Source: Pseudopithomyces maydicus (taxonomy: Eukaryota; Ascomycota; Dothideomycetes; Pleosporales; Didymosphaeriaceae). Taken from it: DNA of 64,000 bases. Below are positions 35,160-46,224 of this stretch, in pieces. The DNA lies in the NCBI GenBank assembly GCA_026873275.1, contig JANTUC010000002.1:2542001-2606000 (forward strand), written 5' to 3'. The first letter of the stretch is position 1, and each line of letters starts with the position of its first letter. The notes beneath the pieces were generated by a model, which worked only from the letters and a program-made list of their open reading frames with translations, was not told the origin of the DNA and searched no databases. Both the position numbers and the translations under genes were made by a program.

Positions 35160-35555
35160 CCTGGTCGGGTTACGATGACTGTGCACTGGCAAGGCGGGAG
35201 AGCAGCTGGGCACGTGATGAGACGGCGCTGGAGCGCTGGAGCGGAGTGGGCAGGGCCGCGCGTAACGGAAGGGGGCTTGGCGGCGGTGCGTTTGGGGGTG
35301 AAATTAACACCCTGTCTTGACTTTCTTTACATAGGGGAGTGAGACGCTAGTCCTTATCAATCCATCTTGCTAGCCTCCTTGCGCGTCTTCTCTCCATCGC
35401 AGCTCTCATCTCTTCTTTTCTTCCATCTTCCACGTCCACGTCCACGTCCACGTCCACGCCCGCGCCCTCTGCCAGCTGTGATCAGCGGCGTCCGCTCACT
35501 TCCCATCGCCCGCAGCCCCCGCCGCCCCTGCGCCTTTGCCCGCATTCCGCCCGCC
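35160..35555. other. Bidirectional promoter PLP1 / VRG4
   Basis: The two start codons are about 400 bases apart and diverge, so one short region must serve both genes. A CACGTC tandem repeat is listed separately. Confidence 0.6.
35429..35461. repeat. CACGTC hexamer tandem repeat
   Basis: Five to six copies of CACGTC in the VRG4 5' leader. Each unit contains the CACGT half of a bHLH/bZIP-type core, so it could be regulatory, or simply a microsatellite. Confidence 0.8.
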
Positions 35556-36868
35556 ATGGCCGACGACAAGAAGAACGACGAGTACATCGAGATGCCCTCG
35601 GTGAAGGAATTCAGGGCGCCCTCGCCCACCGTGCGCCCCTCGTCCAAGTCGCACTCGTCGCACTCGGTCACTGAGAGCCCCCTCTTCTCCATCCTCGCAT
35701 ACTGTGGCTCCTCCATCCTGATGACCACCACCAACAAATACGTCCTCTCCGGCGTCGACTTCAACCTCAACTTCTTCCTGCTCGCAGTCCAGGTCCGTCC
35801 ACCCACCAGTACCAGTATCAGTACCAGTACCAGTACCAGTACCCCTCGCTAACCCCGCGCACCAGTCCATCGTCTGCATTGCCGTCATCTCCACCCTGAA
35901 GGCCTCGGGCACAATTTCCTACCGCGACTTCAACAGCGATGAGGCCAAGAAATGTACGTTCGCTGCCAACACCGCCTCGTCGTAGGCCGTCTGACATGCC
36001 CAGGGTTCCCCATCTCCCTCCTCCTGATCGGTATGATCTACACGAGCACCTGGGCCATCAAGTTCCTTTCCATCCCCGTCTACACCATCTTCAAGAACCT
36101 GACCATCATCTTGATCGCATACGGAGAGGTGCTTTGGTTTGGAGGCTCCGTCACTCCCATGGCCTTGGGCTCCTTCGGTCTCATGGTTCTCAGCTCTGTC
36201 GTCGCCGCCTGGGCCGACATCCAACATGCCTTGACGAGCCACGGCGAGGCTGAGGCCTCCAAGGATGCCGTCTCTACCCTGAACACTGGCTATCTCTGGA
36301 TGGCCTTGAACTGCTTCGCATCCGCTGCTTACGTCCTCGGCATGAGGAAGCGCATAAAGCTCACAAACTTCAAGGATTTCGACAGTAGGTGATCCAACGC
36401 TTTTTTTGGTCGCAATCAACTAACCCACTGACAGCCATGTACTACAACAACTTGCTTACGATCCCTATCCTCCTTGTCGCTTCTTTGCTCATCGAAGACT
36501 GGTCCTCCGCCAACCTCGCCAAATGCTTCCCGCCTGAGCTGCGTAACCGTGTCATCATGGTCATGGTCATCTCCGGCATGTGCTCAGTCTTCATCTCGTA
36601 TACGTCCGCCTGGTGTGTCCGCGTTACCTCCTCTACTACCTACTCCATGGTCGGTGCCCTCAACAAGCTTCCCATTGCTATCAGCGGCCTCGTTTTCTTC
36701 GATGCCCCTGTCACCTTCGGCAGCGTTTCTGCCATCTTTATCGGCTTCGTAAGCGGCATTGTGTACGCCATTGCCAAGGTTCGCCAGAGCAGCAAGCCTA
36801 AGGAGGTCTTGCCCACGAGCAACGTGAGTGCTAGCACTGCCAGCATGCGAGACAGCTTCAAGTCCTAA
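35556..36868 (+). CDS. VRG4: GDP-mannose transporter of the Golgi
   Basis: Golgi antiporter exchanging GDP-mannose for GMP, supplying mannosylation of glycoproteins, glycolipids and cell-wall mannan. Four exons (35556-35792, 35866-35953, 36004-36384, 36435-36868) give 379 residues. The cytosolic tail is Ser-rich, then about ten membrane helices follow. GALNKLPIA near the C-terminal helices is the known GDP-mannose recognition motif, and the preceding TTYSMVGAL fits. ILMTTTNKYVLSGVDFNLNF and FKNLTIILIAYGEVLWFGG are other family blocks. All joins are in frame. Intron 1 has a simple repeat. Confidence 0.96.
35806..35843. repeat. CCAGTA hexamer repeat in VRG4 intron 1
   Basis: About six CCAGTA/CAGTAC units, one with a T for C change, inside the first intron (35793-35865). 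Intronic microsatellite. Confidence 0.85.
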
Positions 36869-37818
36869 ATCATTCCTTAGGACCAGAAGTAAACTTTGGG
36901 ATGTCTACTATAAACCATTTAATCGATGCTTTACGCACCTAACATACTACTTCTCTGGCGACGTTGAGTTACATTCAACGTTGCTTTCGCCCTTTTTGTG
37001 GCAGGAAAATCAGAATGAGGGACTCCCTTCATGTATCCATCATTCTTCTGTCTCCGTCAGCTTTTGAGCATATTTAGACTGGCTTGGCGTTCATTTGGTT
37101 GGGATGTCTGATGAAGAGTAGACGGACACACCTTGACGGTCCTTGGCGTTGTGACTTCGACGCTGTGTAAGAAATCTATGTAACATTCTATTTCCACATG
37201 TCTGCTTTTATCGGGGGTTTTGCGTACGAATACCACACAAATGGCCGACTATCACGTCTTTTGAGATAGAAATGCAACATCACATCGACGAGTTTCAATA
37301 GAAAACTTTTTTGCTATTTTGACTACTTCGTCTATCACTGTTTTAGTTTCCCTGTAACGGCTACCCTTACTTACACAAGATGACAATAAGCACAAGGACA
37401 ACAGGAACAATCACAACAATCCCACAGCGTGATACCGCATTGACCAATCTCCTCAGATGAATCGACCCAATTGTGTTATCCCACTATTGCATTGTCTCGG
37501 TTCTTTCATACCTTATTGTCTGGACATGTACAAAGACAAGAATAGAACACAAGGCAACACGTCAAAGTGGCTTCTGGCCCTACGCCTTTCATGCGTGATA
37601 AAATATCTCTGCTTGCCCTTCGTCGTGATCTTATATTCTCAAGCAGGAATCTTCACACAGGCCTTGTTTGCATAAATCAAACTCACTAAAATCAAAAACC
37701 ATTGGCTACTCTTCAACACGTACTTGCCCACCAAAAAGTCGAAAAGGTCACACAAAGAAGAAAAACATCACTTCTCTATCCCACCCCACTTGGTAACACT
37801 TCAGTAAAAACTTACATC
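36869..37818. other. Intergenic, no gene seen
   Basis: AT-rich spacer of about 950 bases between two plus-strand genes. Confidence 0.45.
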
Positions 37819-40158
37819 ATGACTAGAAAAAGCGGCAGCGGGATGGAATTAACGGTGGGTCGGACCACTGGCGCTGTCGGAATGACCAGTGAAGAGAGGG
37901 AGCAGCTTCTGAAGGTGGAGCAGCTTGAAGATGCGAGCCACGGAGAACACACCGCAGCAGAAGGAGAGAAGTTGGTGGACGTGATTGACTTCGTGAACGA
38001 GCTAGGGGTAACGAAGGACGAGAATAAAGATCGGGAGGGAAAGAATGAAACAAAGAAGGATATGCAAACAAAGATAGATCAAGGATATCCTTACTACCCT
38101 GAACGCAAAGGCTTCGCTCATTTGGGACCTCACCCCCAAGTCCATCCAGCCTTGGCTGATAAACCTCAAGCTTACTTGGGGGAAATTTTCGCTAACGCAC
38201 ACAAGGCCTCAGAGAAATTTGCCACAGAAGATAGAGAAAATTGCAGGCTACGCGACTTGCGTATTGACTGCCCCAATTGCCGGAAACGTTCGTGCCGTCG
38301 CCATCAATATCGCAAGAACCGCTTCGACTGGCAACCAACATGCCCCTCATGTCACTTGTATCCATGCGTCGAGCACAACTCTCCGAGCCAATGGCAGCAA
38401 AACGTTTTCCTACTATGCCCGCACATATTGATGCAGCTATTTTGGAAGACTGACGACCTGTCTAACAAGTATGGCGAATGGGGTTTTGCCATAACGCCCG
38501 TGCTCGGAGATCAAGTCGAGCACGAGAAATGTAAAGGCTCCATCAAAGGGATCCAGTACAATGTGGACAGGATGGGAGACATGGTACGCGAGCGTATGGA
38601 TCACATGGGACTGAGGGGACCTCCCAATGTAGGGAGGGTGATCCGCAACATGCCGAGCTTTTTACAGATGGCTGAATTAGAGTCTGATTACGAACTGAAA
38701 AAGATGGCGAAGGATGAAGGGTCGTGGATTAAGCAGAAAAATGAAATCGAAAAGGAAAGGAATGAGAGCACCATTGAGTCTGGTGGACTTACCGCTGCTC
38801 TCTTGGAAGGGAGGATGAAGAGAGTCATTCTTCGGGCAATGAGACCCCGGCGGAAGAAAATTTTGAGCGGGTCAGCCCAAAAAAGAAGTCTGAAAAATCG
38901 GAAACTAAAGGCTCCAGTGAGAAAAGGACACCCGCTAAGAAAGCGGCGTCCCCGAAGAAGACGACTGTTGAGCAGAAGTCCACTACCAAGGGACAATCTT
39001 CTGCTTCAGTCAACAAGAAAACGACCCCAAAAGCTGAATCTATCCACAAGGAGACAGACAAGAGGAAGAGGCCTTTGAGTGAAGAGTTCATATACGACAG
39101 TGATGAGGGTCTTTCAGATGTGGACCAAAAAGAAGCAGAGAAAGTGGAGGAGCAGGAGAGGACCTTGGTATCGGATGACGAGCGGCCGAAGAAGAAGGCG
39201 AAGACGAAAGACGAGTCGAGTGTCATCAACAAGAAATCCAATCAATCTACAAGGAAAGCAGATGCAAAGCAGCCTGGGGAGACAGCGAGAATCGAACCTG
39301 AACCAAGTATCCCTGAAGAGAGCTCTGCCCAAATTACCGAGAAGGTTGCAACAGAAGAGGTCGAGGAGACAGGGCTGAGCAAGCGCAAATTGTCAGAAGT
39401 TGATGAAGAATCAGAAGTGGAGGTGGAGCAACCTCCAACCAAGAAGCGCAAAGCTTCCGAAGTTAATGAGGTTCCTGAGCTAGAGATAAGGGAAGAAAAA
39501 GAGAGCTCATCGATAAAGCGCAAGGCTTCTGAAGCCGACAATGTTTCTGAGCTGGAAGCAGAGGGGTTGAAAAAACTCACCAACTAAGCGCAAGGTTTCT
39601 GAAGCCGAAGATGCTTCCGAGTCGGAAGTAAATGAGGTTGAAGAAAACTCGCCAACTACGCGCAAGGCTTCTGACGCCGACGAGATTCCTGAGCTAGAGG
39701 TTGAGGGGAACAAAGAAAATTCACCAATCAAAAGCAAAGTTTCTGCAGTTGAAGAGGTTCTTGAGCCAGAGACAAAGGAGATGGAAGAAAATTCACCAAT
39801 CAAGCGAAACGCCTCTGAAGTGAGCGAAGTACGCGAGGACGAGCCTCAAGAAGCCGAAGAGAAAACACCGTCCAAACGCAAGACTTCCGAAGTGGAAAAA
39901 GTGTCCGAGGACAGACCACGAGAAGTCGAAGAACAGACAGCGACCAAGAGGAAAGCCCTTGAAACGGAAGAAGTGCCCCAAACGGACTCACAGGAGCTGG
40001 AAGTCGAACAGGGGTCGCAGATGGATTTGCAAGAGACAGAAGAAGGAGAAAAACAGATCACGAACAAGCGTAAGGCGTCCGAAACAGATAGCGTGGATGA
40101 GGTGGAGGAGCAGGAACCTATGAACAAGAAGAGAAAGGTAAGCGGGGAAAGGGAATGA
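37819..40158 (+). CDS. Unknown protein with two Cys-His knuckles and KRKxSE repeats, broken frame
   Basis: Single long exon of about 780 codons, starting MTRKSGSGMELTVGRTTGAV at 37819. Residues 151-162 (CPNCRKRSCRRH) and 175-186 (CPSCHLYPCVEH) are two copies of C-P-x-C-x4-C-x2-H, 24 residues apart: a tandem zinc-knuckle-like pair. A helical domain follows to about residue 330. The last 400 residues are Lys/Glu-rich, with nine or ten degenerate units of 24-26 residues each carrying a KRKxSE core, which also look like nuclear-localisation signals. Two frame breaks occur: GGG at 38809-38811 (four G needed) and AAAAAA at 39570-39575 (five A needed). Corrected, all frames join to about 779 residues. 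Nuclear location and metal or nucleic-acid binding are inferred; function unknown. Confidence 0.7.
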
Positions 40159-40781
40159 AAAGAGAGCGTGAGTATTGCATGTTGATTTAGATGGCATTGA
40201 GTTACAGACGATTGGTTAGCGCATGGCATAGCTCATGACTTGTATTTGAATGGAAGAAATAGCATTTTTAGAAAGCGACCTGGGGGACTGTCGCTGACCA
40301 AAAGGCTGCGGGACTGTCCTTTCTGGGTTCAGCGACATGATGCTCTAATAGATTCACACATATCAAAAATACAGTAACGAATACCGCATCGCATATATGA
40401 AAAGTGAATCACAGTGAATCACAGCAAATCACAGTGCAACACGATGCGGAGACATGGCGAAAATAGTATGTTCTTAACAATCTCATTAGTGGTATCCGTG
40501 GTATTAATAGTACAAGCGCAGGTTCCACATGCGCTATACCCATCTAACATCAAAAGCAAAGTTCACCATCTCACAGAGCAGTAGCGAAATGCTGCTTCGC
40601 AAGCACCCAAGCGTCCGGTACGAGCACAGCTCCAATGCAAGACATGTGAAAGACACCCAAACGCCCGAAACCCATTCCTCTAAGGTCATCCCAATGCCCT
40701 TGTACGTGTGTATCCGCGCCCATGTTACGCCGGTGAGGCCCAATGCTGCCATTGATCCTTCGTCTTGTCATACCATCCATC
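40159..40781. other. Convergent intergenic region
   Basis: Between the convergent KRK-repeat and transporter genes. It contains a small tandem array of AATCACAG-like units at about 40405-40436. No gene is seen. Confidence 0.5.
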
Positions 40782-42004
40782 CTACCTGCGCTGTTTCGCA
40801 CGCATCACCAAATGCGAATAAACCCAGCCGCCGCCGAGCGCCAACAATACGCCTAACCAGTCCATGGGGCTTAGGATCTTTCCTTCGCTGTACCACCCAA
40901 AGGACAAGATGAGTATGGATTTGATGTGGCTGACGATGTTGAACGTCAACGCAGAGGTGCGACCGATGATAAGAAATTGGCTGAGATTGTACATGGACGC
41001 CATGATGCCGGATGCGAAGGCCGAATGCAGTTTGTCCGAGGGCACTTGGCTCAGGTCGGGGATGGTATCGATGAAAGGGATGAACGGAATGAGCATCAAC
41101 ACGGAAAGCGGCGCTTGGTTGAGCAGGAGTTGCGGGGGCGAGACGGCGAAGTCGTCAATCTTCTTGCCAATCCAAATCTGATAGAGAGCGGTGGAGCAGA
41201 ATGCCATGGTCGCGACCACGACACCTCTGAGAGGGGGACCTGTAGTCTGGTTGATTGTAAAGGAAACGCCAATACATGTAGCCAATATAGAGATAAGCAT
41301 CCAGCGCGTGACGGTCTTCCGAAACAACATGAAGTTTATCAATACGACGGTGGGTGTAGTCATGACCTTGGAGAGCTGGTAGAAGCCGATCGAGTTGAAG
41401 GTAAGACTGAGGTTGCCGAGCACGACATAGCCGACGAAGAAGGCGCATACGGGGAGCATTTCCCATGGGTTCAGACGAACGGGCTTGAAGGCGCGAAAGG
41501 GTGCCCTTGTAGATACGAAGAGGACGAGACCGGTGGCGGTGAAATGCCAGCCGTTGACCAGGAGCTGGCATTTCTTGAGCTGCGGATCGCTGAATGCCCT
41601 ACACGTTTGTCAGAAACAGGGCCGGATAGGTTGGTGGTGTGGACGCGTACTGCTTGCTGAGGAAGACCAGACCGAGGGTGCTGATGGTGTTGACGAGGAT
41701 CCAGAAGCTCGTGATGAGCTGCTCCTTGAGGGGGATGCCGGCCTGCTCCTCGGGCGCCTCATACTTGGGCAGTTCCTGCAGTTCGGTCGAATGCGAGTCG
41801 CGCGGTTCCATGTTGTCGACGAGACCCTCGATGGAGGGGCGCTTTTCGGCAGCTACGCAGGGGTTAGCAAGGGCGCAGGCGTGAATCCAGACGGCCCGCG
41901 GGCGTACCCATTCAGGCGGCGGCAGAGCGAGCGACGGTGCGAGGTTCGAAGGCGCGGCTATGCCGGCATGCTCGTTGTTGAGCAATGTCAGTGAGGCAGG
42001 GGCG
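40782..42004 (-). CDS. SLC35E3-like nucleotide-sugar/triose-phosphate translocator family protein
   Basis: Drug/metabolite superfamily transporter with about ten membrane helices. Exons visible: first exon ending ALPPPEW, then AAEKRPSIEGLVDNMEPRDS to LVFLSKQ (helix 1), then AFSDPQLKKCQLLVNGWHFT continuing to the stop. Family blocks are FNSIGFYQLSKVMTTPTVVL and SHIKSILILSFGWYSEGKIL, characteristic of the TPT/SLC35E3 branch; substrate unknown (UDP-sugars in some relatives). The start is not settled: the first exon follows an acceptor at about 42005 in frame, and a further short exon (possibly from an ATG at 42200) or the Met in VDNMEPRDS may be the true start. Confidence 0.8.
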
Positions 42005-42564
42005 CTGCGCGGGAGGAGACAAGTAAGTAGGGGCGGAGCGCGGAGTCCTGGAGGCTCTGGGCGAAACCGAAAAGGTGCGACTTGTCAGCCTGCCTACCCA
42101 GGGTTACGGATTGTGAGTGCACACAGCACAGGCGCTGGACGTTGTCCTGCCTGGGCCCTCGCCGTTGCGATAGATATGGATCTGGCGGACTAATTTGCAT
42201 GCCACGCTTATTCGCCGAGCGCTGCGGTTGGTCGGCGGCACGCCCGCGGCATGGTGGCCGCTGCTGGCAGTTCATCAATTTTGGAATGTAGCCGCAAGCT
42301 CCGTGCTAGGCGTCGATCTTTCACGTGATGCCGCCCTGGAGGGAGCCCTGGAGGCGAGGTCCCGTAGGGGTCTGGGTAAAAGCTTCTCACGGCTGCGTGC
42401 TCCCCGGCGCCGCAACGTAATCATGGGGGACACTCCGAACCACTTGCACTCAGCACCTGTACTAGCCTATCGTGCCGAAAGTAGCTGGGACATTAAACTT
42501 AGTGGCTTTTAGGTTCGCCAGCCTGAAGTCTCTCCGACTCTCTGTGCCAGTTACCAGCCAGCAC
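42005..42564. other. Intergenic, transporter 5' side
   Basis: No gene is supported apart from a possible short 5' exon of the transporter on the minus strand. Confidence 0.4.
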
Positions 42565-43632
42565 CTACACAACTGCCCCCACCTCCCCGTCTGCAACCGC
42601 CATCATGAAATCCTTCACGTCCTCACCCCGCTCGTCCAATACCCATTCCAGTGTCTGCACCCACGTCTCTCCGTTGTTCTCGAACCAAGTTCCCAGGCCC
42701 CGCACATAACCCTCCACCATACCTTTCAACGGTGCGTTCTCTTTCAACCACATGGCCTGCTCGGGGTCTAGCTTCAGCATGTCCTCGACGATGTAATAGT
42801 GCGGTATATCATCGCCCCAACCTTCCGCGCCCACCTCGTGATTTGGGTGGAGGCTATATTTTGATGCGGCACGGCGCGAGTTGTATGTCGGCGTGCTGTT
42901 GAAGTGAGACGATAGCGAATTGCCAGATTGTGGTGTGAACGGATTATGCATGGGCGGAACATGGGTTGGTGGCGGATAATTGAGATGAATGTTGAACAGC
43001 AGGTGATGATCGTTGTCGGGATGCCGCTTTCGAAACTTGCGGGCAACGGTGCTGTTTGAAGGGCAAATGTTGCTATGGACAACCTCTCTAATCACGTTAT
43101 GCACGTCTGCCATCTCGGCAAGCTCCAATGTCGACCAGTTGTGCAGCAGTCTTGCACGCTTCTGGACCACAAGCTTGGTGGCGCGCCACTCGCGGGGATG
43201 CTCCGAGTTGTGAAAGGCACGCGAGTATAGCCAAAGACGATAGATGGCTCGACGTACGAGATAGCGCTCATCGCTTCTCAGGAGCCGTCGAAGCTCAAAG
43301 TTGTACTTCCATTTCTTGAACGGATATATATCGCACCATTTCTCGGCGATGCGACCAGCATGTAGTATTTGCTTGAGTAATGCCATCGAAAACGGCACCG
43401 AACGGATGACATGAGCCGGTTGACTCGCGTTGTGTGTCACCAGTTGGGTGACGTCTTCCAATGGTCCGCATTGAGCTTCGGCAACCGTTTCGAGGATGTA
43501 AAGTTTCTGGGATGAGGAATAGATATCGCGAAACCGGTGGCAAGTAGAGGAAAGAGCGATAGCGTCAGTGATAGAGGAGCAGGACAGGTAGATCTGGGTG
43601 ACCAGTTCAGTTGCGAGGAACTCGAACAGCAT
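42565..43632 (-). CDS. F-box-like protein
   Basis: Single-exon gene of 355 residues starting MLFEFLATELVTQIYLSCSS. The first 45 residues form a degenerate F-box (LATELVTQIYLSCSSITDAI then LSSTCHRFRDIY), which in fungal relatives binds Skp1 in SCF ubiquitin ligases. The rest is helical (ELRRLLRSDERYLVRRAIYR) with a His/Pro/Asn-rich variable centre and a conserved acidic end (MWLKENAPLKGMVEGYVRGL). Substrate unknown; the repeat domain common in F-box proteins is not seen. Confidence 0.7.
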   Translation of the reverse strand: MLFEFLATELVTQIYLSCSSITDAIALSSTCHRFRDIYSSSQKLYILETVAEAQCGPLEDVTQLVTHNASQPAHVIRSVPFSMALLKQILHAGRIAEKWCDIYPFKKWKYNFELRRLLRSDERYLVRRAIYRLWLYSRAFHNSEHPREWRATKLVVQKRARLLHNWSTLELAEMADVHNVIREVVHSNICPSNSTVARKFRKRHPDNDHHLLFNIHLNYPPPTHVPPMHNPFTPQSGNSLSSHFNSTPTYNSRRAASKYSLHPNHEVGAEGWGDDIPHYYIVEDMLKLDPEQAMWLKENAPLKGMVEGYVRGLGTWFENNGETWVQTLEWVLDERGEDVKDFMMAVADGEVGAVV

Positions 43633-44112
43633 TTTGGTTTAGGCGGGTGTAAAGTTGGAAATGATAACAAATGTAACCTTTCTGCCCCTGCCGTTACGTA
43701 GCTCTTGATAAGATTTACTCAGATCCGGCTTTGGAGTGAGAGTGGATCGGCGTGAAGCGTTGTCGTTCTCTAATGACTGTTGTGCTTCTCGCCGACGAGG
43801 TGAGGGAGGGTTCAGATAGTACGGACCCCTCCTTTGGGGCTATCGAGAAGAGTGGAAACATTTTCAGGGTAATCGCAAGGAGCGAATGTCAGCCTGTAAT
43901 GGCTGGGTGCGGTATTGACCGTCATGCCTGGTATAGGTAGCACTGTAGGTGGTAGAGGAAGGAAAGGGAGTGAGATAGCCTGCCAAGGAAATACGTACCG
44001 CTGCCCAGCGCTTAGTGATCCAGGCCGCCTTTCCTCTCTGGCGTAGACTAGTTGTCATCAATCGACCTCACTTCTGAAAAGACACTTGAAGACACTCTGG
44101 CGATCGCGTTAT
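43633..44112. other. Divergent intergenic region
   Basis: Between two divergent single-exon genes. No further gene is seen. Confidence 0.5.
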
Positions 44113-44976
44113 ATGTACTCGAACACGGATGGTACAATGAATTCCAACGGGTTTGCTTCTGCCAACCAAGCTTCTCTTCTGCGCCTTCCTTTGGAACTAC
44201 GACGGAACATATACGCATATATCCTACCCCGCACCGAATCATTCGACTTGCGTCTCCAGAGGGGTGACGGCGAGCCCAAACAGCAGAGAGAGCATAACTT
44301 TACTCTTGTTCGCGAAACTGCCGATAGAAATGGAGCGTGGGAGATGCAAAAAACCCTCCCAAGCCCAGATCACGAGGAGGGCAATGAAATTGTGTGGCGG
44401 TTAGGATGCACATCATTATTATCGACGTGTCGCCAAATTCACGACGAATGCGTCCATATGATTTATGGAGAAAATACTTTTGTCATACATGTTTCCTTCG
44501 ACGCGATCGAATTCAACATGCGTTGGCGCACAGCGAACAACCTGACTCCTGGACGACGTTACCTTTTTCTGAACCACTTTTCGCAGCGAAACTTGATGAA
44601 GATCAGAGATTATATTGTCAACGTGGAGCATATCGACGAGTATACAGGCATGATAAAATTCAATTATAGTGGGCAAGGTCTTACCGCAGGGATCCAAGCT
44701 AAAGTACAAGAACTCGTGGATCTCCTTGCAGCAGTACCTAAGCTACACAGACTGCACGTGCATCTGATCGATGGAGCAGTTAGTCGTATACGATTTCCTA
44801 GTGCGCGCGTTCTTCCCGTTCACGACGCCAATTATTACTTGGCGTCGCAATCGGTCTTGGATCCTTTCACGGGGGTTGTCGGTGTGCGCAAGGCCAGGGT
44901 AACTGGTGTAAGCGAAACATATGCAACAACACTGGAAACGAGCATGACTGGAACGAGAGGGGTGCCTCTCGGTTGA
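44113..44976 (+). CDS. Fungal 2EXR/DUF7730-like protein
   Basis: Single exon of 287 residues from the ATG at 44113. It has the N-terminal block SLLRLPLELRRNIYAYILP and the later TSLLSTCRQIHDECVHMIYG followed by NTFVIHVSF, the signature of a large family of fungal proteins with an F-box-like start (LPLELR.IY..) and a conserved (C/N)RQIH.E...Y..N.F core. Function of the family is unknown. It is complete and has no frame defect. Confidence 0.75.
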   Translation: MYSNTDGTMNSNGFASANQASLLRLPLELRRNIYAYILPRTESFDLRLQRGDGEPKQQREHNFTLVRETADRNGAWEMQKTLPSPDHEEGNEIVWRLGCTSLLSTCRQIHDECVHMIYGENTFVIHVSFDAIEFNMRWRTANNLTPGRRYLFLNHFSQRNLMKIRDYIVNVEHIDEYTGMIKFNYSGQGLTAGIQAKVQELVDLLAAVPKLHRLHVHLIDGAVSRIRFPSARVLPVHDANYYLASQSVLDPFTGVVGVRKARVTGVSETYATTLETSMTGTRGVPLG

Positions 44977-45197
44977 TGGGTATCATCGTCTATGATGCAA
45001 TACAAACATGCAGTTGTGCTTCTTCTCCACGTCCACTGCACATCTCCGGGGTGCCCAAGAACCACGAGATGAACAATACGGCATGGAAATTTTCGTGATC
45101 TGTAATACCTCCAAACTTTTGCCCCGATGCTGCGAATGCTCTAATACTAGTTTGGCCCCTAAGAAACGCCTTTTACGCCTCCCAAGTGATTCCAATC

Positions 45198-46224
45198 TTA
45201 CGCAAAGAGCACCGAGTCGCTCAACGGATCCTTCTCCTTCTTGCGTCCACCGTGACTTGTAAGGCCCAGGTCGCCGCGTCTGATCTTGCTGTCCTTGGCA
45301 GCTTCTGTGCGTCTGTTGTACTTGCCGGCCTTGGCTCTCCTCAGGTCAGCTCTGATCTGGTTGGGCGATATGAACTCCTTGTTTTCGTAGATGATGGGCC
45401 CGCCAAAACTGGACTCCTGGATGACGATGGGCGTGAGCACGAATCGAGGGCCAATCTCTACCAGCTGCACATCGAATTCTGTCTTTCCCTTCTTCTTGGG
45501 TGCAGAGTCGACTTCCATCTCTTCGCCGTCCACGGGCTTCTTCTTTCCCGGTTCAGACTCGTTGATCTGGTACACACGAACCCAAATCTTACCACCAGCC
45601 AGAGTAAAGCCCATGACATGGTCGACAAAAGGCTTGACCTTGCGCGAGGTCTTGGGCACGCCGAAGATCTGGGTCAAAAGTTCCTTGATGAGACGGGTGT
45701 GCGCCTGCTTCTCAAAGGCGGCGTCGAAAGAAAGCACGGGGCGAGATCCCTTCAAGCAGTTTCCGATGAAGTTGAGCTCTTCCATGGTGTGCAGATTCTG
45801 CAGGTGCATCTTGACGGTGGGTCCATTCGGGGCCTTGCTCATCCAGGCATAGAGGTCCTGGCCTTTTCGTGCTTCGAAGAACAGGACGTTGTTGCAGTTG
45901 TACAGTTCGGCAAGCTCGTTGAGTTGGTGCAGCTGGGTCTTGGTATCCAGCTTTGCTTCCTTCCTGCTGTGGGGCCTGGCACGTGTTAGAGGTTTTCAGG
46001 AAGAGGAGACGCGTCGGATGCCTACATCAACGAGTAGAGGTCCTGCAGCAGGTGTCGGTGCCTGTAGGTCACGCCACGGGAACTCTACACGGCGTTAGCA
46101 TTCGGGGGCGCACGCGCAGAGCAGGCGTACGCACCAGGATGAGCACGCGCTGGCGATTCCGGCGCTCTGCAGGCTCCTTCTCGGCGCCATTGGTGGCGGA
46201 GAGGGTCTTGTAGACTGCTGCCAT
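45198..46224 (-). CDS. BRX1: Ribosome biogenesis protein BRX1 (Brix domain)
   Basis: Nucleolar factor for early 60S subunit assembly. Exons 46224-46135, 46084-46026 and 45975-45198 give 308 residues. The Brix domain starts RQRVLILSSRGVTYRHRHLL and continues through DLYSLMPHSRKEAKLDTKTQ, NNVLFFEARKGQDLYAWMSK and GPTVKMHLQNLHTMEELNF. The end is a basic Arg/Lys-rich tail (RKKEKDPLSDSVLFA). All joins are in frame. Divergent from INO80 with about 1 kb between the start codons. Confidence 0.95.
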
